Assembly (NCBI GenBank): GCA_947465365.1
Contig: CANIAV010000062.1
Location: 1-5,852, forward strand
From: Actinomycetota bacterium
GTDB lineage: Bacteria; Actinomycetota; Actinomycetes; Nanopelagicales; Nanopelagicaceae
DNA length: 5,852 nt
Reading direction: 5' to 3'
This document shows positions 1 to 5,852 of this stretch, in pieces (position 1 is the first letter of the stretch; each line of letters begins with the position of its first letter). Position numbers and translations under genes: made by a program. Below the pieces are notes generated by a model that saw nothing but the letters and a program-made list of their open reading frames with translations, had not been told where the DNA came from and made no database searches.

Positions 1-591
1 ACCTTCAGGTAAAAATTCCTGCATTAACTCTGCCATCCAAAGTGTTGATACTGGAGTGGTATCACTTGGCTTTAATACAACGGTATTTCCCGCAGCAATA
101 GCCGGTGCCCACTTCCAAACCGCCATCATCATTGGGTAATTCCATGGCGTTACTTGCGCACAAACACCTACAGGTTCGCGGCGAATAATTGAAGTCATTC
201 CCTTCATGTATTCACCAGCTGATTTACCTTCTAAATTTCGGGCAGCTCCGGCGAAGAAACGTATCTGATCGATCATTGGTGGGACTTCTTCTGAGGCAGT
301 TAGTCCAATTGGTTTGCCGCAGTTTTCAGATTCAATGGCGATGATTTCATCGGCGCGAGATTCGATGGCATCGGCAATCTTTAAAAGCGCACGTTGGCGC
401 TCAGATGGAGTTGAATCGCGCCATTCTGGGAAAGCGTTAGCTGCAGCCGACATAGCCTTATCTACATCGGCAGCGTTGGAATTTGGGGCAGTTGCAAAGG
501 CTTGGCCAGTTGCGGGATTAATCAGCGTTGTTGTTTGACCTGAAGTTGAATCAACTAGCTTGCCATTTACAAAGTTCTGCAACTTCTTCAT
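1..591 (-). CDS. Aldehyde dehydrogenase, gamma-aminobutyraldehyde/betaine-aldehyde type (N-terminal part, cut by window edge)
   Basis: This is the N-terminal 197 residues of an NAD(P)-dependent aldehyde dehydrogenase; the frame is still open at base 1. The family oxidises aldehydes to carboxylic acids in the cytoplasm. Visible family features are INPATG (residues 24-29), SENCGKP (88-94), the FFAGAAR region (112-118), TPWNYP (148-153, whose Asn151 helps form the oxyanion hole) and VLKPSD (172-177, whose Lys174 contacts the cofactor). The catalytic Cys and Glu lie beyond the edge. The stretch from ENCGKP through FFAGAA, GEY and the TSxIRR-type segment resembles E. coli PatD (YdcW) and betaine-aldehyde dehydrogenases, so an aminoaldehyde from putrescine or a related amine is the likeliest substrate. 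Substrate choice is inference. The ATG at 591 follows the stop of the DinB-like gene by 2 nt, with GAAAGG about 12 nt upstream inside that gene, so the two are probably co-transcribed and coupled. Confidence 0.93.
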   Translation of the reverse strand, partial: MKKLQNFVNGKLVDSTSGQTTTLINPATGQAFATAPNSNAADVDKAMSAAANAFPEWRDSTPSERQRALLKIADAIESRADEIIAIESENCGKPIGLTASEEVPPMIDQIRFFAGAARNLEGKSAGEYMKGMTSIIRREPVGVCAQVTPWNYPMMMAVWKWAPAIAAGNTVVLKPSDTTPVSTLWMAELMQEFLPEG

Positions 592-593
592 CT

Positions 594-1079
594 TTAGTTC
601 TGACCTTTCAACGCACGAACCAATTGATCACCGTGATCCTTTGGATGATTTGTATAACCTGCTAACCACATACCAATTGTGAATCGACCAGACTCGGAGT
701 GCTCGCCCGCCTTTTCAAGATCTGCTTCGTTCAGTCTTTTAATAATATCTAGCGAACCTGCACGTACCGCAGCAAATACTGCGATTGAATTTTCAACTGG
801 AGCACTTTCATAACCAAGTTGCGGAGCTATCGCCCATAAGTTTTCGTCATAGCCTTGAATAATTGAGCCTTCTGGCTCAGCAACTAAACGACGTATGCGC
901 GCATATGACTGCGCTTCGGAATCTGCACAGTGGTGAATAATTTGACGCGCCGACCAACCTTCGGGAGCTTTAATATCTAATTGATCTATACCAACGCCAC
1001 GCGCTAGATTTAAAAAGAATTGGGTAGCTGATTCATATGCTGCGGCTGATTCTTGGATGCTATTGCCTTGGATGCTCAT
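594..1079 (-). CDS. DinB-like four-helix-bundle protein, 161 aa
   Basis: A small cytoplasmic protein of the DinB/YfiT-like superfamily, whose members are helical bundles that bind a divalent metal through three histidines; some are thiol-dependent transferases. Visible here are the WSARQIIHH-CADSE block (residues 42-54, metal ligand His49 or His50), an Arg-rich helix followed by GYDEN (76-80), and the C-terminal HPKDHGDQL block (His145 and His149). These complete a plausible His triad. Length and layout fit a single-domain member. The substrate is unknown; in Actinobacteria a mycothiol-linked role is possible but unproven. The ATG at 1079 was chosen because it lies 10 nt after the rlmN stop. 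The frame runs on to a Met codon at 1211, but that would add 44 residues lying entirely over the rlmN 3' end and unlike the family. No strong Shine-Dalgarno sequence is seen (only AAGAG about 20 nt upstream), so translation may depend on coupling to rlmN. Confidence 0.85.
   Translation of the reverse strand: MSIQGNSIQESAAAYESATQFFLNLARGVGIDQLDIKAPEGWSARQIIHHCADSEAQSYARIRRLVAEPEGSIIQGYDENLWAIAPQLGYESAPVENSIAVFAAVRAGSLDIIKRLNEADLEKAGEHSESGRFTIGMWLAGYTNHPKDHGDQLVRALKGQN
1052..1076 (-). repeat. 10-bp direct repeat at the start of the DinB-like gene
   Basis: AGCATCCAAG occurs twice (1067-1076 and 1052-1061 read on the minus strand) with a 15-bp period. It encodes Ser-Ile-Gln twice in the first nine residues. 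It looks like a short in-frame duplication at the poorly constrained N terminus. Confidence 0.6.
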
Positions 1080-1089
1080 GCGGTTGAGT

Positions 1090-2220
1090 CTATTTACTCT
1101 TTTCGGCTGCTGCCAACTGTCCGCATGCGCCATCGATCTCGCGTCCGCGGGTATCGCGGACTGTGACGGGAACGCCATAGCCCTCGAGGATGCGCACAAA
1201 CTCTTCTTCATCCTCGCGGCGCGAAGCCGTCCACTTTGAACCTGGGGTCGGGTTCAATGGAATTAGGTTTACATGGGCATTGCGGCTCTTGAGCAAGCGA
1301 CCCAATAAATCTGCGCGCCAAGATTGGTCATTGATATCGCGAATTAGCGCATATTCAATTGAGTATCGACGACCTGTCTTCTTCTCATAAGCATCAGCGG
1401 CAGCTAGAACTTCCCGCACTTTAAATCGTGAGTTAATCGGTACTAGCGAATCACGTAGCTCATCATCTGGTGTGTGCAGTGAAACCGCCAAGGTGCAGTT
1501 AATGCCTTCATCCATCAACTTTTCAATGCCGTTTACTAATCCAACCGTTGAAACAGTTACTGACCGTGCACTGATTCCTAGCCCATCTGGATTTGGATCG
1601 GTGATGTTATGCAGGGTGCGAACAACGGCGTTGTAATTTGCAAGTGGCTCGCCCATTCCCATAAATACAATGTTGGAAAGACGCGCTTCTCCCCCAGGTA
1701 GTTCACCGTTGGCGCAGGCGCGAGCGGCAGCGACTATCTGTTCAGTAATTTCGCCAGCAGTTAAATTACGAGTTAACCCAGCTTGACCAGTTGCGCAGAA
1801 TGGACAGTTCATACCGCAGCCTGCTTGTGATGAGATACAAACGGTTACGCGATCTGTGTAACGCATTAAAACTGATTCGACCAAGACACCATCGTGCAAT
1901 TTCCATAAATCTTTACGGGTCATTCCGTTATCAGTAGTTCGGGTGGTAACTAGTTCAATTAACTTTGGAGTTAGCGCATCGGCCATGGTCTGTCGTTCTG
2001 CGGCTGGAATATCGGTCCACTCATCAGGATTTGTAGAAAGGTGTGAGAAGTAATGGGTGGCAACTTGTGCTGCGCGAAATGGTTGAAAACCAAGTTCTTT
2101 CGCCCAAGCTTTGCGATCTGCAGGAGATAGATCAGCTAAATGTTTCGGCGCTTTCTTCTTCTGAACTGGTTCATCAAAGACTAATTTAAGTTCTGGGTTT
2201 ATATCCGGGCGCGTACTCAT
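1090..2220 (-). CDS. rlmN: Dual-specificity rRNA/tRNA adenine C2-methyltransferase RlmN, 376 aa
   Basis: A radical-SAM enzyme that methylates C2 of A2503 in 23S rRNA and, in characterised homologues, A37 of some tRNAs. The iron-sulfur motif CxxxCxxC is Cys135, Cys139 and Cys142. The two extra catalytic cysteines expected for RlmN/Cfr are present: Cys128 in VCISSQAGC and Cys366 in the C-terminal DGACGQL, the one that is methylated in E. coli RlmN. Glu115 (VLVES) matches the active-site Glu by spacing. The SAM-binding GMGEP motif is at 188-192, and VSLH and [10 protein letters not shown] (318-327) are also typical. The N-terminal helical domain (roughly 25-95) is complete. The ATG at 2220 overlaps the cdsA stop as ATGA, so translation is probably coupled to cdsA. 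The acidic Cfr-type resistance paralogue is unlikely, given the actinobacterial cdsA-rlmN context. A Lys-rich stretch at 21-26 precedes the domain. Confidence 0.97.
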   Translation of the reverse strand: MSTRPDINPELKLVFDEPVQKKKAPKHLADLSPADRKAWAKELGFQPFRAAQVATHYFSHLSTNPDEWTDIPAAERQTMADALTPKLIELVTTRTTDNGMTRKDLWKLHDGVLVESVLMRYTDRVTVCISSQAGCGMNCPFCATGQAGLTRNLTAGEITEQIVAAARACANGELPGGEARLSNIVFMGMGEPLANYNAVVRTLHNITDPNPDGLGISARSVTVSTVGLVNGIEKLMDEGINCTLAVSLHTPDDELRDSLVPINSRFKVREVLAAADAYEKKTGRRYSIEYALIRDINDQSWRADLLGRLLKSRNAHVNLIPLNPTPGSKWTASRREDEEEFVRILEGYGVPVTVRDTRGREIDGACGQLAAAEKSK

Positions 2221-3077
2221 AGCAGCCCAGAATCTTGGGCACGGCGGACAATTTCAAGTGCCAACCACAAGGCAGGTGCGGCAAAGAGCACTGAATCTAA
2301 GCGATCCATTACGCCACCATGTCCAGGTAGCAAACTGCCCATATCTTTTATCGCCATATCGCGCTTTAGCGCTGACTCAATTAAATCGCCAGAAGTTGCG
2401 GTAAAAACTGTCAGCAGACCAGCCAGTGCACCGAGCCACCAATGCGCATTCATAATGTAATGAAAAGCTAATGCGCCACCTAATACTGTAAAGACGAGCG
2501 AACCTAAAAGACCTTCAATAGTTTTCTTGGGGCTGATCTTCGGTGCCAGCGGATGTTTGCCGAATAAGACACCGGTTAGATATGCAAAGGTGTCATTACA
2601 ACCAACTAAAACGACAAAGGTCATTACGCGTTCTAAACCATTGTGTGGACGAGCCAGCAGTATTAAGAATCCCGCTAAAAATGGAAGATATATCAGTGCA
2701 AGTGCAGATGCAGATGCCGTCTTTACAAAGTTTTCAAAACCACGTGGAAGCAGTAAAACCAGCAAGCACGGGAAGGCAATTGCTGTGGCAACTGCGAGTC
2801 CTGATATTCCACCGAACCAAGTTGCGGCCGATAGCCCAATAGCTGCCGTTGTTAGCGACCAGAGAGGAATATGGATATCTACTGCAGTAAATGCCTTATT
2901 TAATTCGCGGATACCGAGAACAACAGCGGCAGTAACCACTGCCGCAAAGATCATGCGCTCATAAGCAAGTGCAAACCAAACCAATGCGACTAATGAAAGT
3001 GAGACGCCAATGGAAGGCAGTAACTTACGGCCCGCCTTCTTATTTATGGCTTCATTAAGCGAATGTAGATCTGACAC
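2217..3077 (-). CDS. cdsA: Phosphatidate cytidylyltransferase (CDP-diacylglycerol synthase), 286 aa
   Basis: An integral membrane enzyme that converts phosphatidic acid and CTP to CDP-diacylglycerol and pyrophosphate, the branch-point precursor of phosphatidylglycerol, cardiolipin and phosphatidylinositol. The CDS signature is intact at residues 235-261: SALKRD, then KD, then PGHGG and MDRLD. A second conserved block, ND-FAY through [18 protein letters not shown], lies at 161-189. Several hydrophobic helices are visible, roughly at 22-39, 42-56, 73-87, 92-110, 122-142, 150-172, 190-207 and 213-226. The start is GTG at 3077, because an in-frame TAG (the frr stop) lies seven codons upstream and no ATG occurs until codon 42, inside the membrane region. 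There is no recognisable Shine-Dalgarno sequence before the GTG, which suggests re-initiation after frr, 18 nt away. Its CTP substrate derives from the product of neighbouring pyrH. The stop overlaps the rlmN start by 4 nt. Confidence 0.96.
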   Translation of the reverse strand: MSDLHSLNEAINKKAGRKLLPSIGVSLSLVALVWFALAYERMIFAAVVTAAVVLGIRELNKAFTAVDIHIPLWSLTTAAIGLSAATWFGGISGLAVATAIAFPCLLVLLLPRGFENFVKTASASALALIYLPFLAGFLILLARPHNGLERVMTFVVLVGCNDTFAYLTGVLFGKHPLAPKISPKKTIEGLLGSLVFTVLGGALAFHYIMNAHWWLGALAGLLTVFTATSGDLIESALKRDMAIKDMGSLLPGHGGVMDRLDSVLFAAPALWLALEIVRRAQDSGLL

Positions 3078-3094
3078 TTGATAATTTGAGAACG

Positions 3095-3108
3095 CCTAGA
3101 CTTCTAGG
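3095..3108 (-). other. Small inverted repeat over the frr stop codon
   Basis: In the mRNA sense CCTAGA-AG-TCTAGG is a perfect inverted repeat; a realistic fold is a 5-bp stem with a 4-nt loop. The frr stop TAG (3098-3096) sits in the 3' arm. No U-run follows, so it is not an intrinsic terminator. It precedes the GTG start of cdsA, which lacks a ribosome binding site. Confidence 0.4.
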
Positions 3109-3659
3109 AGTTCAGCCTCCTTGTGCTTGAGGAGTTCATCAATTTTAGTTACGTGCTCGGAAGTTACTTTCTCAAGTTCCTTTTCGCCACGGGCTAGATC
3201 ATCTTTACCAATATCGCCATCTTTCTCTAACTTCTCCATCAGTTCTTTAGCCGCACGACGGATATTGCGGATCGAAACTTTAGAATCTTCAGCTTTGCCC
3301 TTGGCAACTTTGATGTAATCCTTACGGCGTTCTTCCGATAGTTGAGGTAGAGCCACGCGAATTACTGAGCCATCATTTCCGGGATTTACACCCAGATCTG
3401 ATTCGCGGATCGCCTTTTCAATACCAGCCATTGCGCCCTTATCGAAAGGGGAGACAATCGCCATTCGTGCTTCGGGGATTTGAATTGTGGCTAATTGTGA
3501 AAGTGGGGTGTAGGTGCCGTAGTAATCAACCATGATCTTGTTAAAGAGCGCTGGATGAGCGCGACCTGTGCGGATAGTCGCAAAGTCATCTTTAGCGACT
3601 TCTACTGCTTTATCCATCTTGCTCTGCGCATCGGCTAGAGCACTTGCGACATCTGCCAT
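3096..3659 (-). CDS. frr: Ribosome recycling factor, 187 aa
   Basis: RRF works with EF-G in the cytoplasm to split post-termination 70S ribosomes for a new round of translation. The protein is full length for the family (about 185 residues) and co-linear: a first long helix, then RTGRA (30-34), the small beta-rich domain II (about residues 30-105) with the SPFDKGAMAGIEKAI segment, VRVALPQLSEERRK-like residues near 100-113, and the Arg-rich RNIRR (131-135) of the long helical bundle. The start is ATG at 3659, preceded by AAGGAG with 9-nt spacing. An in-frame TTG at 3668 directly abuts that Shine-Dalgarno sequence and cannot use it. The gene lies 51 nt after pyrH and 18 nt before cdsA, in the usual actinobacterial order. 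Confidence 0.98.
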   Translation of the reverse strand: MADVASALADAQSKMDKAVEVAKDDFATIRTGRAHPALFNKIMVDYYGTYTPLSQLATIQIPEARMAIVSPFDKGAMAGIEKAIRESDLGVNPGNDGSVIRVALPQLSEERRKDYIKVAKGKAEDSKVSIRNIRRAAKELMEKLEKDGDIGKDDLARGEKELEKVTSEHVTKIDELLKHKEAELLEV

Positions 3660-3668
3660 CTTCTTCAA

Positions 3669-3674
3669 CTCCTT
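3669..3674 (-). promoter_or_regulatory. Ribosome binding site of frr
   Basis: AAGGAG lies 9 nt upstream of the ATG at 3659. It settles the start, because the alternative TTG at 3668 would follow it with no spacing. Its two A bases belong to CTTTAA, which could also pair weakly with TTAAAG at 3694-3689. Confidence 0.85.
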
Positions 3675-3695
3675 AAAGTTGTAAAGCTCTTTAAA

Positions 3696-3709
3696 TTGCC
3701 AAGTGGCAA
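3696..3709 (-). other. Inverted repeat in the pyrH-frr spacer
   Basis: TTGCCA-CT-TGGCAA is a perfect inverted repeat starting 2 nt after the pyrH stop codon; a realistic fold is a 5-bp stem with a 4-nt loop. It is followed by TTTAAAG rather than a U-run, so a terminator is unlikely. A role in mRNA processing or stability is possible but not shown. Confidence 0.4.
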
Positions 3710-3710
3710 G

Positions 3711-4433
3711 TTATGAAACTAAGGTTCCGATCTTTTCGCCACGAACTGCGCGACCAATATTTCCGGAAGTCATTAAGTCAAAGACGATGATGGGCAAGCT
3801 ATTTTCACGACATAAGCTAAAGGCTGCTGCATCTGCTACAGCTAGCGATTTAGAGATGACTTCATCATAGGAAATGTCATCAAATTTTGTTGCCTTTGGA
3901 TCCTTCTTCGGATCTGCGCTGTAAACGCCATCGACCCCGCTCTTGGCAAGTAATAACGCCTCTGAACCAATTTCGAGTGCGCGCTGTGCTGCGACTGTGT
4001 CGGTTGTAAAGAACGGCATACCGGCACCTGCACCAAAAATTACTACGCGGCCTTTTTCCAAGTGACGGATTGCGCGGCGCGGAATATATGGCTCGGCAAC
4101 TTGTCCCATGGTGATTGCAGTTTGGACGCGAGTATCAACGCCCTCTTTTTCTAGAAAATCTTGTAAGGCCAGGCAGTTCATAACTGTGCCGAGCATTCCC
4201 ATGTAATCCGGGCGAGCGCGATCCATTCCTACTTGTTGTAGCTCTGCGCCACGGAAGTAATTACCGCCACCGACAACAACAGCGAGCTGTACTCCGCCTT
4301 TGACAACATCTTTAATCTGCTTTGCAACATCGCGCATGACATTGATATCTACGCCGATACCTTTTTCCCCGCCAAATACTTCGCCGGAAAGTTTAAGGAG
4401 CACCCGCCGATACGTTCCTCTTGTACCGGGCAT
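3711..4433 (-). CDS. pyrH: UMP kinase, 240 aa
   Basis: Bacterial UMP kinase of the amino-acid-kinase fold, normally a hexamer, phosphorylates UMP to UDP with ATP in de novo pyrimidine synthesis. Conserved elements in order are LLKLSGE (12-18, phosphate binding), the glycine-rich [11 protein letters not shown] (52-62), the [11 protein letters not shown] region (76-86), [13 protein letters not shown] (134-146, UMP/ATP site), [13 protein letters not shown] (163-175) and the C-terminal FDL segment (218-220). The GAG-type form of the FFTTDT loop matches Gram-positive and actinobacterial enzymes. The ATG at 4433 has an excellent Shine-Dalgarno sequence, AAGGAG, 5 nt upstream. The first eight residues precede the conserved part and are not family-constrained. 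The gene lies 48 nt after tsf and 51 nt before frr. The ribosome binding site is embedded in a strong predicted hairpin reaching into codons 10-13, which may control its translation. Confidence 0.98.
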   Translation of the reverse strand: MPGTRGTYRRVLLKLSGEVFGGEKGIGVDINVMRDVAKQIKDVVKGGVQLAVVVGGGNYFRGAELQQVGMDRARPDYMGMLGTVMNCLALQDFLEKEGVDTRVQTAITMGQVAEPYIPRRAIRHLEKGRVVIFGAGAGMPFFTTDTVAAQRALEIGSEALLLAKSGVDGVYSADPKKDPKATKFDDISYDEVISKSLAVADAAAFSLCRENSLPIIVFDLMTSGNIGRAVRGEKIGTLVS

Positions 4434-4444
4434 GGGTGCTCCTT
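4395..4444 (-). promoter_or_regulatory. Hairpin enclosing the pyrH ribosome binding site and start codon
   Basis: In the mRNA, AAGGAGCACCC (4444-4434), which is the Shine-Dalgarno sequence plus spacer, is perfectly complementary over 11 bases to GGGTGCTCCTT (4405-4395), codons 10-13 of pyrH. Inside this stem, after a 2-nt bulge (the A and U of the start codon), GCC (4431-4429) pairs with GGC (4408-4406). After one bulged C, GGUAC (4427-4423) pairs with GUAUC (4413-4409), including one G-U. The terminal loop is 9 nt. That gives about 19 base pairs in 50 nt that bury both the Shine-Dalgarno sequence and the start codon. The pairing is seen in the sequence; regulatory function is inferred. Confidence 0.6.
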
Positions 4445-4481
4445 TTCTAAAACGTTCTGGATCTAAGTTGTTCTACCTAGT

Positions 4482-5309
4482 TTACTGACCTACGCGGAAA
4501 CGGTGGAATGCCTTGACGGCGGTTCCTGCTTCATCGAGGATCTGCTTAACCGACTTCTTCGCATCTTTAGCAAAAGCCTGCTCGAGCAAGGAGACTTCCT
4601 TGACGAAACCGGTAACGCGACCTTCCACGATCTTGGTCAGGGAAGCCTCAGGCTTACCTTCTTCGCGGGCAGTCTCTTCTGCAATACGACGTTCATTTTC
4701 AATTAGATCTGCAGGCACATCATCGCGATGGACGAACTTTGGTGCAAATGCTGCGATGTGCTGTGCCACATCTTTACCAATTTCAGCTGCTGCTGAGGCA
4801 AGTGAAACTAGTACGCCAACTTGTGGCGGAAGATCTGGTGATGTCTTGTGTAGGTAGAGCCCAACTGGACCATCTACTACTGCAACGTTGCGGATCTCGA
4901 TCTTCTCACCCAGAGTTGCATTGCCTTCATCGATAACAGATTGAACTGTTTTGCCGTTAGACATTGTTGATGCCAAGAAAGCTTCGACTGTTGCTGTCTT
5001 AGATGAAAGTAAATGGTCTACTAATTCATCACCGAGGGCGATAAAACGCTCACCCTTGGCAACAAAGTCAGTCTCACAGTTAAGTTCAAGCATTACTCCG
5101 ACATCGCCAGAGACCTTAGCTACAACCAAGCCATTTGAGGTCAGACGACCTTCACGCTTGGTAACGCCCTTAAGTCCCTTTACACGAATCAGATCGATCG
5201 CTTTGTCGTAATCGCCATCTGCTTCATCTAGCGCCTTCTTGCAATCGAGCATTCCTGCTGCAGTTGCTTCGCGTAGGCGCTTTACATCTTCTGCTGAATA
5301 GTTAGCCAA
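4482..5309 (-). CDS. tsf: Translation elongation factor Ts, 275 aa
   Basis: EF-Ts is the guanine-nucleotide exchange factor that releases GDP from EF-Tu. The N-terminal UBA-like domain carries signature 1, LREATAAGMLDCKKAL (12-27). Signature 2, ELNCETDFVAK (75-85), contains the TDFVA segment that contacts the EF-Tu nucleotide-binding domain. A core dimerisation-type domain follows, with RDDVPADLIENERRIAEETA (195-214) and KIVEGRVTGF (226-235), and the protein ends in FRVGQ, as actinobacterial EF-Ts does. Length fits the family there (about 270-280). The start is TTG at 5309, giving the canonical MANYSAEDVKRLRE opening. The next in-frame ATG is codon 20, inside signature 1, and no alternative in-frame start exists upstream. 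GGAGG lies 10 nt before the TTG within the last codons of rpsB, whose stop is 5 nt away, so tsf is probably coupled to rpsB. A TTG start is unusual for so abundant a protein. Confidence 0.98.
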   Translation of the reverse strand: MANYSAEDVKRLREATAAGMLDCKKALDEADGDYDKAIDLIRVKGLKGVTKREGRLTSNGLVVAKVSGDVGVMLELNCETDFVAKGERFIALGDELVDHLLSSKTATVEAFLASTMSNGKTVQSVIDEGNATLGEKIEIRNVAVVDGPVGLYLHKTSPDLPPQVGVLVSLASAAAEIGKDVAQHIAAFAPKFVHRDDVPADLIENERRIAEETAREEGKPEASLTKIVEGRVTGFVKEVSLLEQAFAKDAKKSVKQILDEAGTAVKAFHRFRVGQ

Positions 5310-5314
5310 TTTAC

Positions 5315-5852
5315 TTATGCCTCCGGAGTAGATTCAAGAACAGCGCCTGTAGTCACAGCTTCAGCTGGAACCGCGGACAACAATTCGTTTGCTAGTTGTT
5401 CGGACACAGCTGCTTCCACTGCCGCAGGCGCCACAGGAGCAGCAGCTGCACGGGCCTTCATGCCCTCAACGATTGCATCTGTAATAACGCGTGTTAGCAA
5501 TCCGATTGAACGAATCGCATCATCGTTACCTGGAATCTTGAAATCAACTTCATCTGGATCACAGTTGGTGTCAAGGATCGCAATAACTGGAATTCCAAGC
5601 TTCTTTGCTTCAGCAACTGCGAGGTGCTCTTTCTTAGTATCGACAACCCAGATTGCTGAAGGCAACTTGGTCATGTGGCGAATACCGTCAAGGTTCTTAA
5701 ATAGCTTTTCGCGTTCGCGGCGAAGAACAAGAAGTTCCTTCTTAGTTAGCAGAAGGTCATTTGAATTTTCAAGTGCTTCTAGCTCCTTAAGGCGCTGAAT
5801 ACGCTTGTAAACAGTTGGGAAGTTAGTAAGCATTCCACCTAACCAGCGCTCA
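5315..5852 (-). CDS. rpsB: 30S ribosomal protein S2 (C-terminal part, 5' end outside window)
   Basis: The C-terminal 178 residues of S2, a small-subunit protein near the mRNA exit/anti-Shine-Dalgarno region and needed for S1 docking in bacteria that have S1. The frame enters from the right edge as [11 protein letters not shown], the canonical S2 block, so the Met codon at 5833 is internal and not the start. Other S2 hallmarks are the coiled-coil helix region with [13 protein letters not shown], then [50 protein letters not shown], and a final helix. The last 45 or so residues are an Ala/Val/Glu-rich, probably disordered tail, as in other Actinobacteria. It is the most upstream gene visible; the operon promoter should lie beyond the right edge. 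The stop TAA is 5 nt before tsf, whose Shine-Dalgarno sequence it contains. Confidence 0.97.
   Translation of the reverse strand, partial: ERWLGGMLTNFPTVYKRIQRLKELEALENSNDLLLTKKELLVLRREREKLFKNLDGIRHMTKLPSAIWVVDTKKEHLAVAEAKKLGIPVIAILDTNCDPDEVDFKIPGNDDAIRSIGLLTRVITDAIVEGMKARAAAAPVAPAAVEAAVSEQLANELLSAVPAEAVTTGAVLESTPEA
5320..5324 (-). promoter_or_regulatory. Ribosome binding site of tsf inside the rpsB 3' end
   Basis: GGAGG overlaps the Pro-Glu-Ala codons at the end of rpsB, 10 nt before the TTG start of tsf. It supports the non-ATG start. It sits in CTCCGGAG, an 8-bp self-complementary palindrome. Confidence 0.75.

Noticed and set aside
594..1211. Longer 205-residue form of the DinB-like protein starting at 1211
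   Set aside because: The extra 44 residues lie wholly over the rlmN 3' end in another frame and show no family similarity. The ATG at 1079, 10 nt after the rlmN stop, starts just before the domain.
2695..2718. Short hexamer run (AGTGCA twice, then GATGCA and GATGCC) in cdsA
   Set aside because: It encodes an Ala/Ser/Leu-rich membrane helix in CdsA; alternating Ala codons explain the repeat.
2527..2964. 145-codon plus-strand open frame opposite cdsA, and other plus-strand frames such as 314-538, 1190-1390 and 4513-4857
   Set aside because: All lie antisense to well-supported conserved genes, have low-complexity Ser/Ala/Arg-rich products with no recognisable domain, and lack supporting context.
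3660..3668. TTG start for frr at 3668 (190 residues)
   Set aside because: The TTG directly abuts the AAGGAG motif, whereas the ATG at 3659 has ideal spacing and gives the usual RRF length.
3696..3709. Intrinsic terminator between pyrH and frr
   Set aside because: The stem is short and is followed by TTTAAAG rather than a run of U, and frr continues the operon with a good ribosome binding site.
4434..4481. Internal promoter in the tsf-pyrH gap
   Set aside because: No convincing pair of -35 and -10 boxes is visible in the 48 nt; the AT-rich stretch near 4445-4453 alone is not enough.
5315..5833. S2 starting at the Met codon at 5833
   Set aside because: The frame stays open to the right edge and encodes the conserved RWLGG block before this Met, so the gene is simply cut by the window.

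Overview
The window carries the 3' part of a conserved bacterial ribosome/translation and lipid operon. All genes lie on the minus strand, so transcription runs from the right edge to the left edge. In transcription order they are rpsB (30S protein S2, 5' end outside the window), tsf (EF-Ts), pyrH (UMP kinase), frr (ribosome recycling factor), cdsA (phosphatidate cytidylyltransferase), rlmN (radical-SAM rRNA/tRNA adenine methyltransferase), a DinB-like small protein, and the N-terminal 197 residues of an aldehyde dehydrogenase of the gamma-aminobutyraldehyde/betaine-aldehyde type, cut by the left edge.

The order rpsB-tsf-pyrH-frr-cdsA-rlmN is typical of Actinobacteria. The EF-Ts, UMP kinase and S2 proteins (with an Ala/Glu-rich C-terminal tail) also read as actinobacterial. 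Base composition is, by eye, close to or just below half G+C, low for that phylum. Intergenic gaps are tiny: a 4-nt overlap, then gaps of 2, 5, 10, 18, 48 and 51 nt. Together this suggests a streamlined low-GC actinobacterium, plausibly a freshwater acI/Nanopelagicales-type lineage. That placement is inference from composition and gene order, not from a search.

Functionally, rpsB, tsf and frr supply translation initiation, elongation and recycling parts, and rlmN modifies rRNA near the peptidyl-transferase centre. pyrH makes UDP for RNA and for CTP, and CTP is the substrate of CdsA in phospholipid synthesis. The DinB-like gene and the aldehyde dehydrogenase are not core members of this operon. 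Their 10-nt and 2-nt spacing implies that they are co-transcribed as an accessory tail, perhaps for amine/polyamine catabolism.

No tRNA, rRNA, mobile element, CRISPR array or convincing promoter or terminator is visible, and no stretch above 300 bases lacks a gene. The operon promoter must lie beyond the right edge. The most notable non-coding signal is a long imperfect hairpin (11 perfect base pairs plus an inner extension) that folds the pyrH Shine-Dalgarno sequence and start codon against the first codons of pyrH. It is a candidate cis-acting translational control element.
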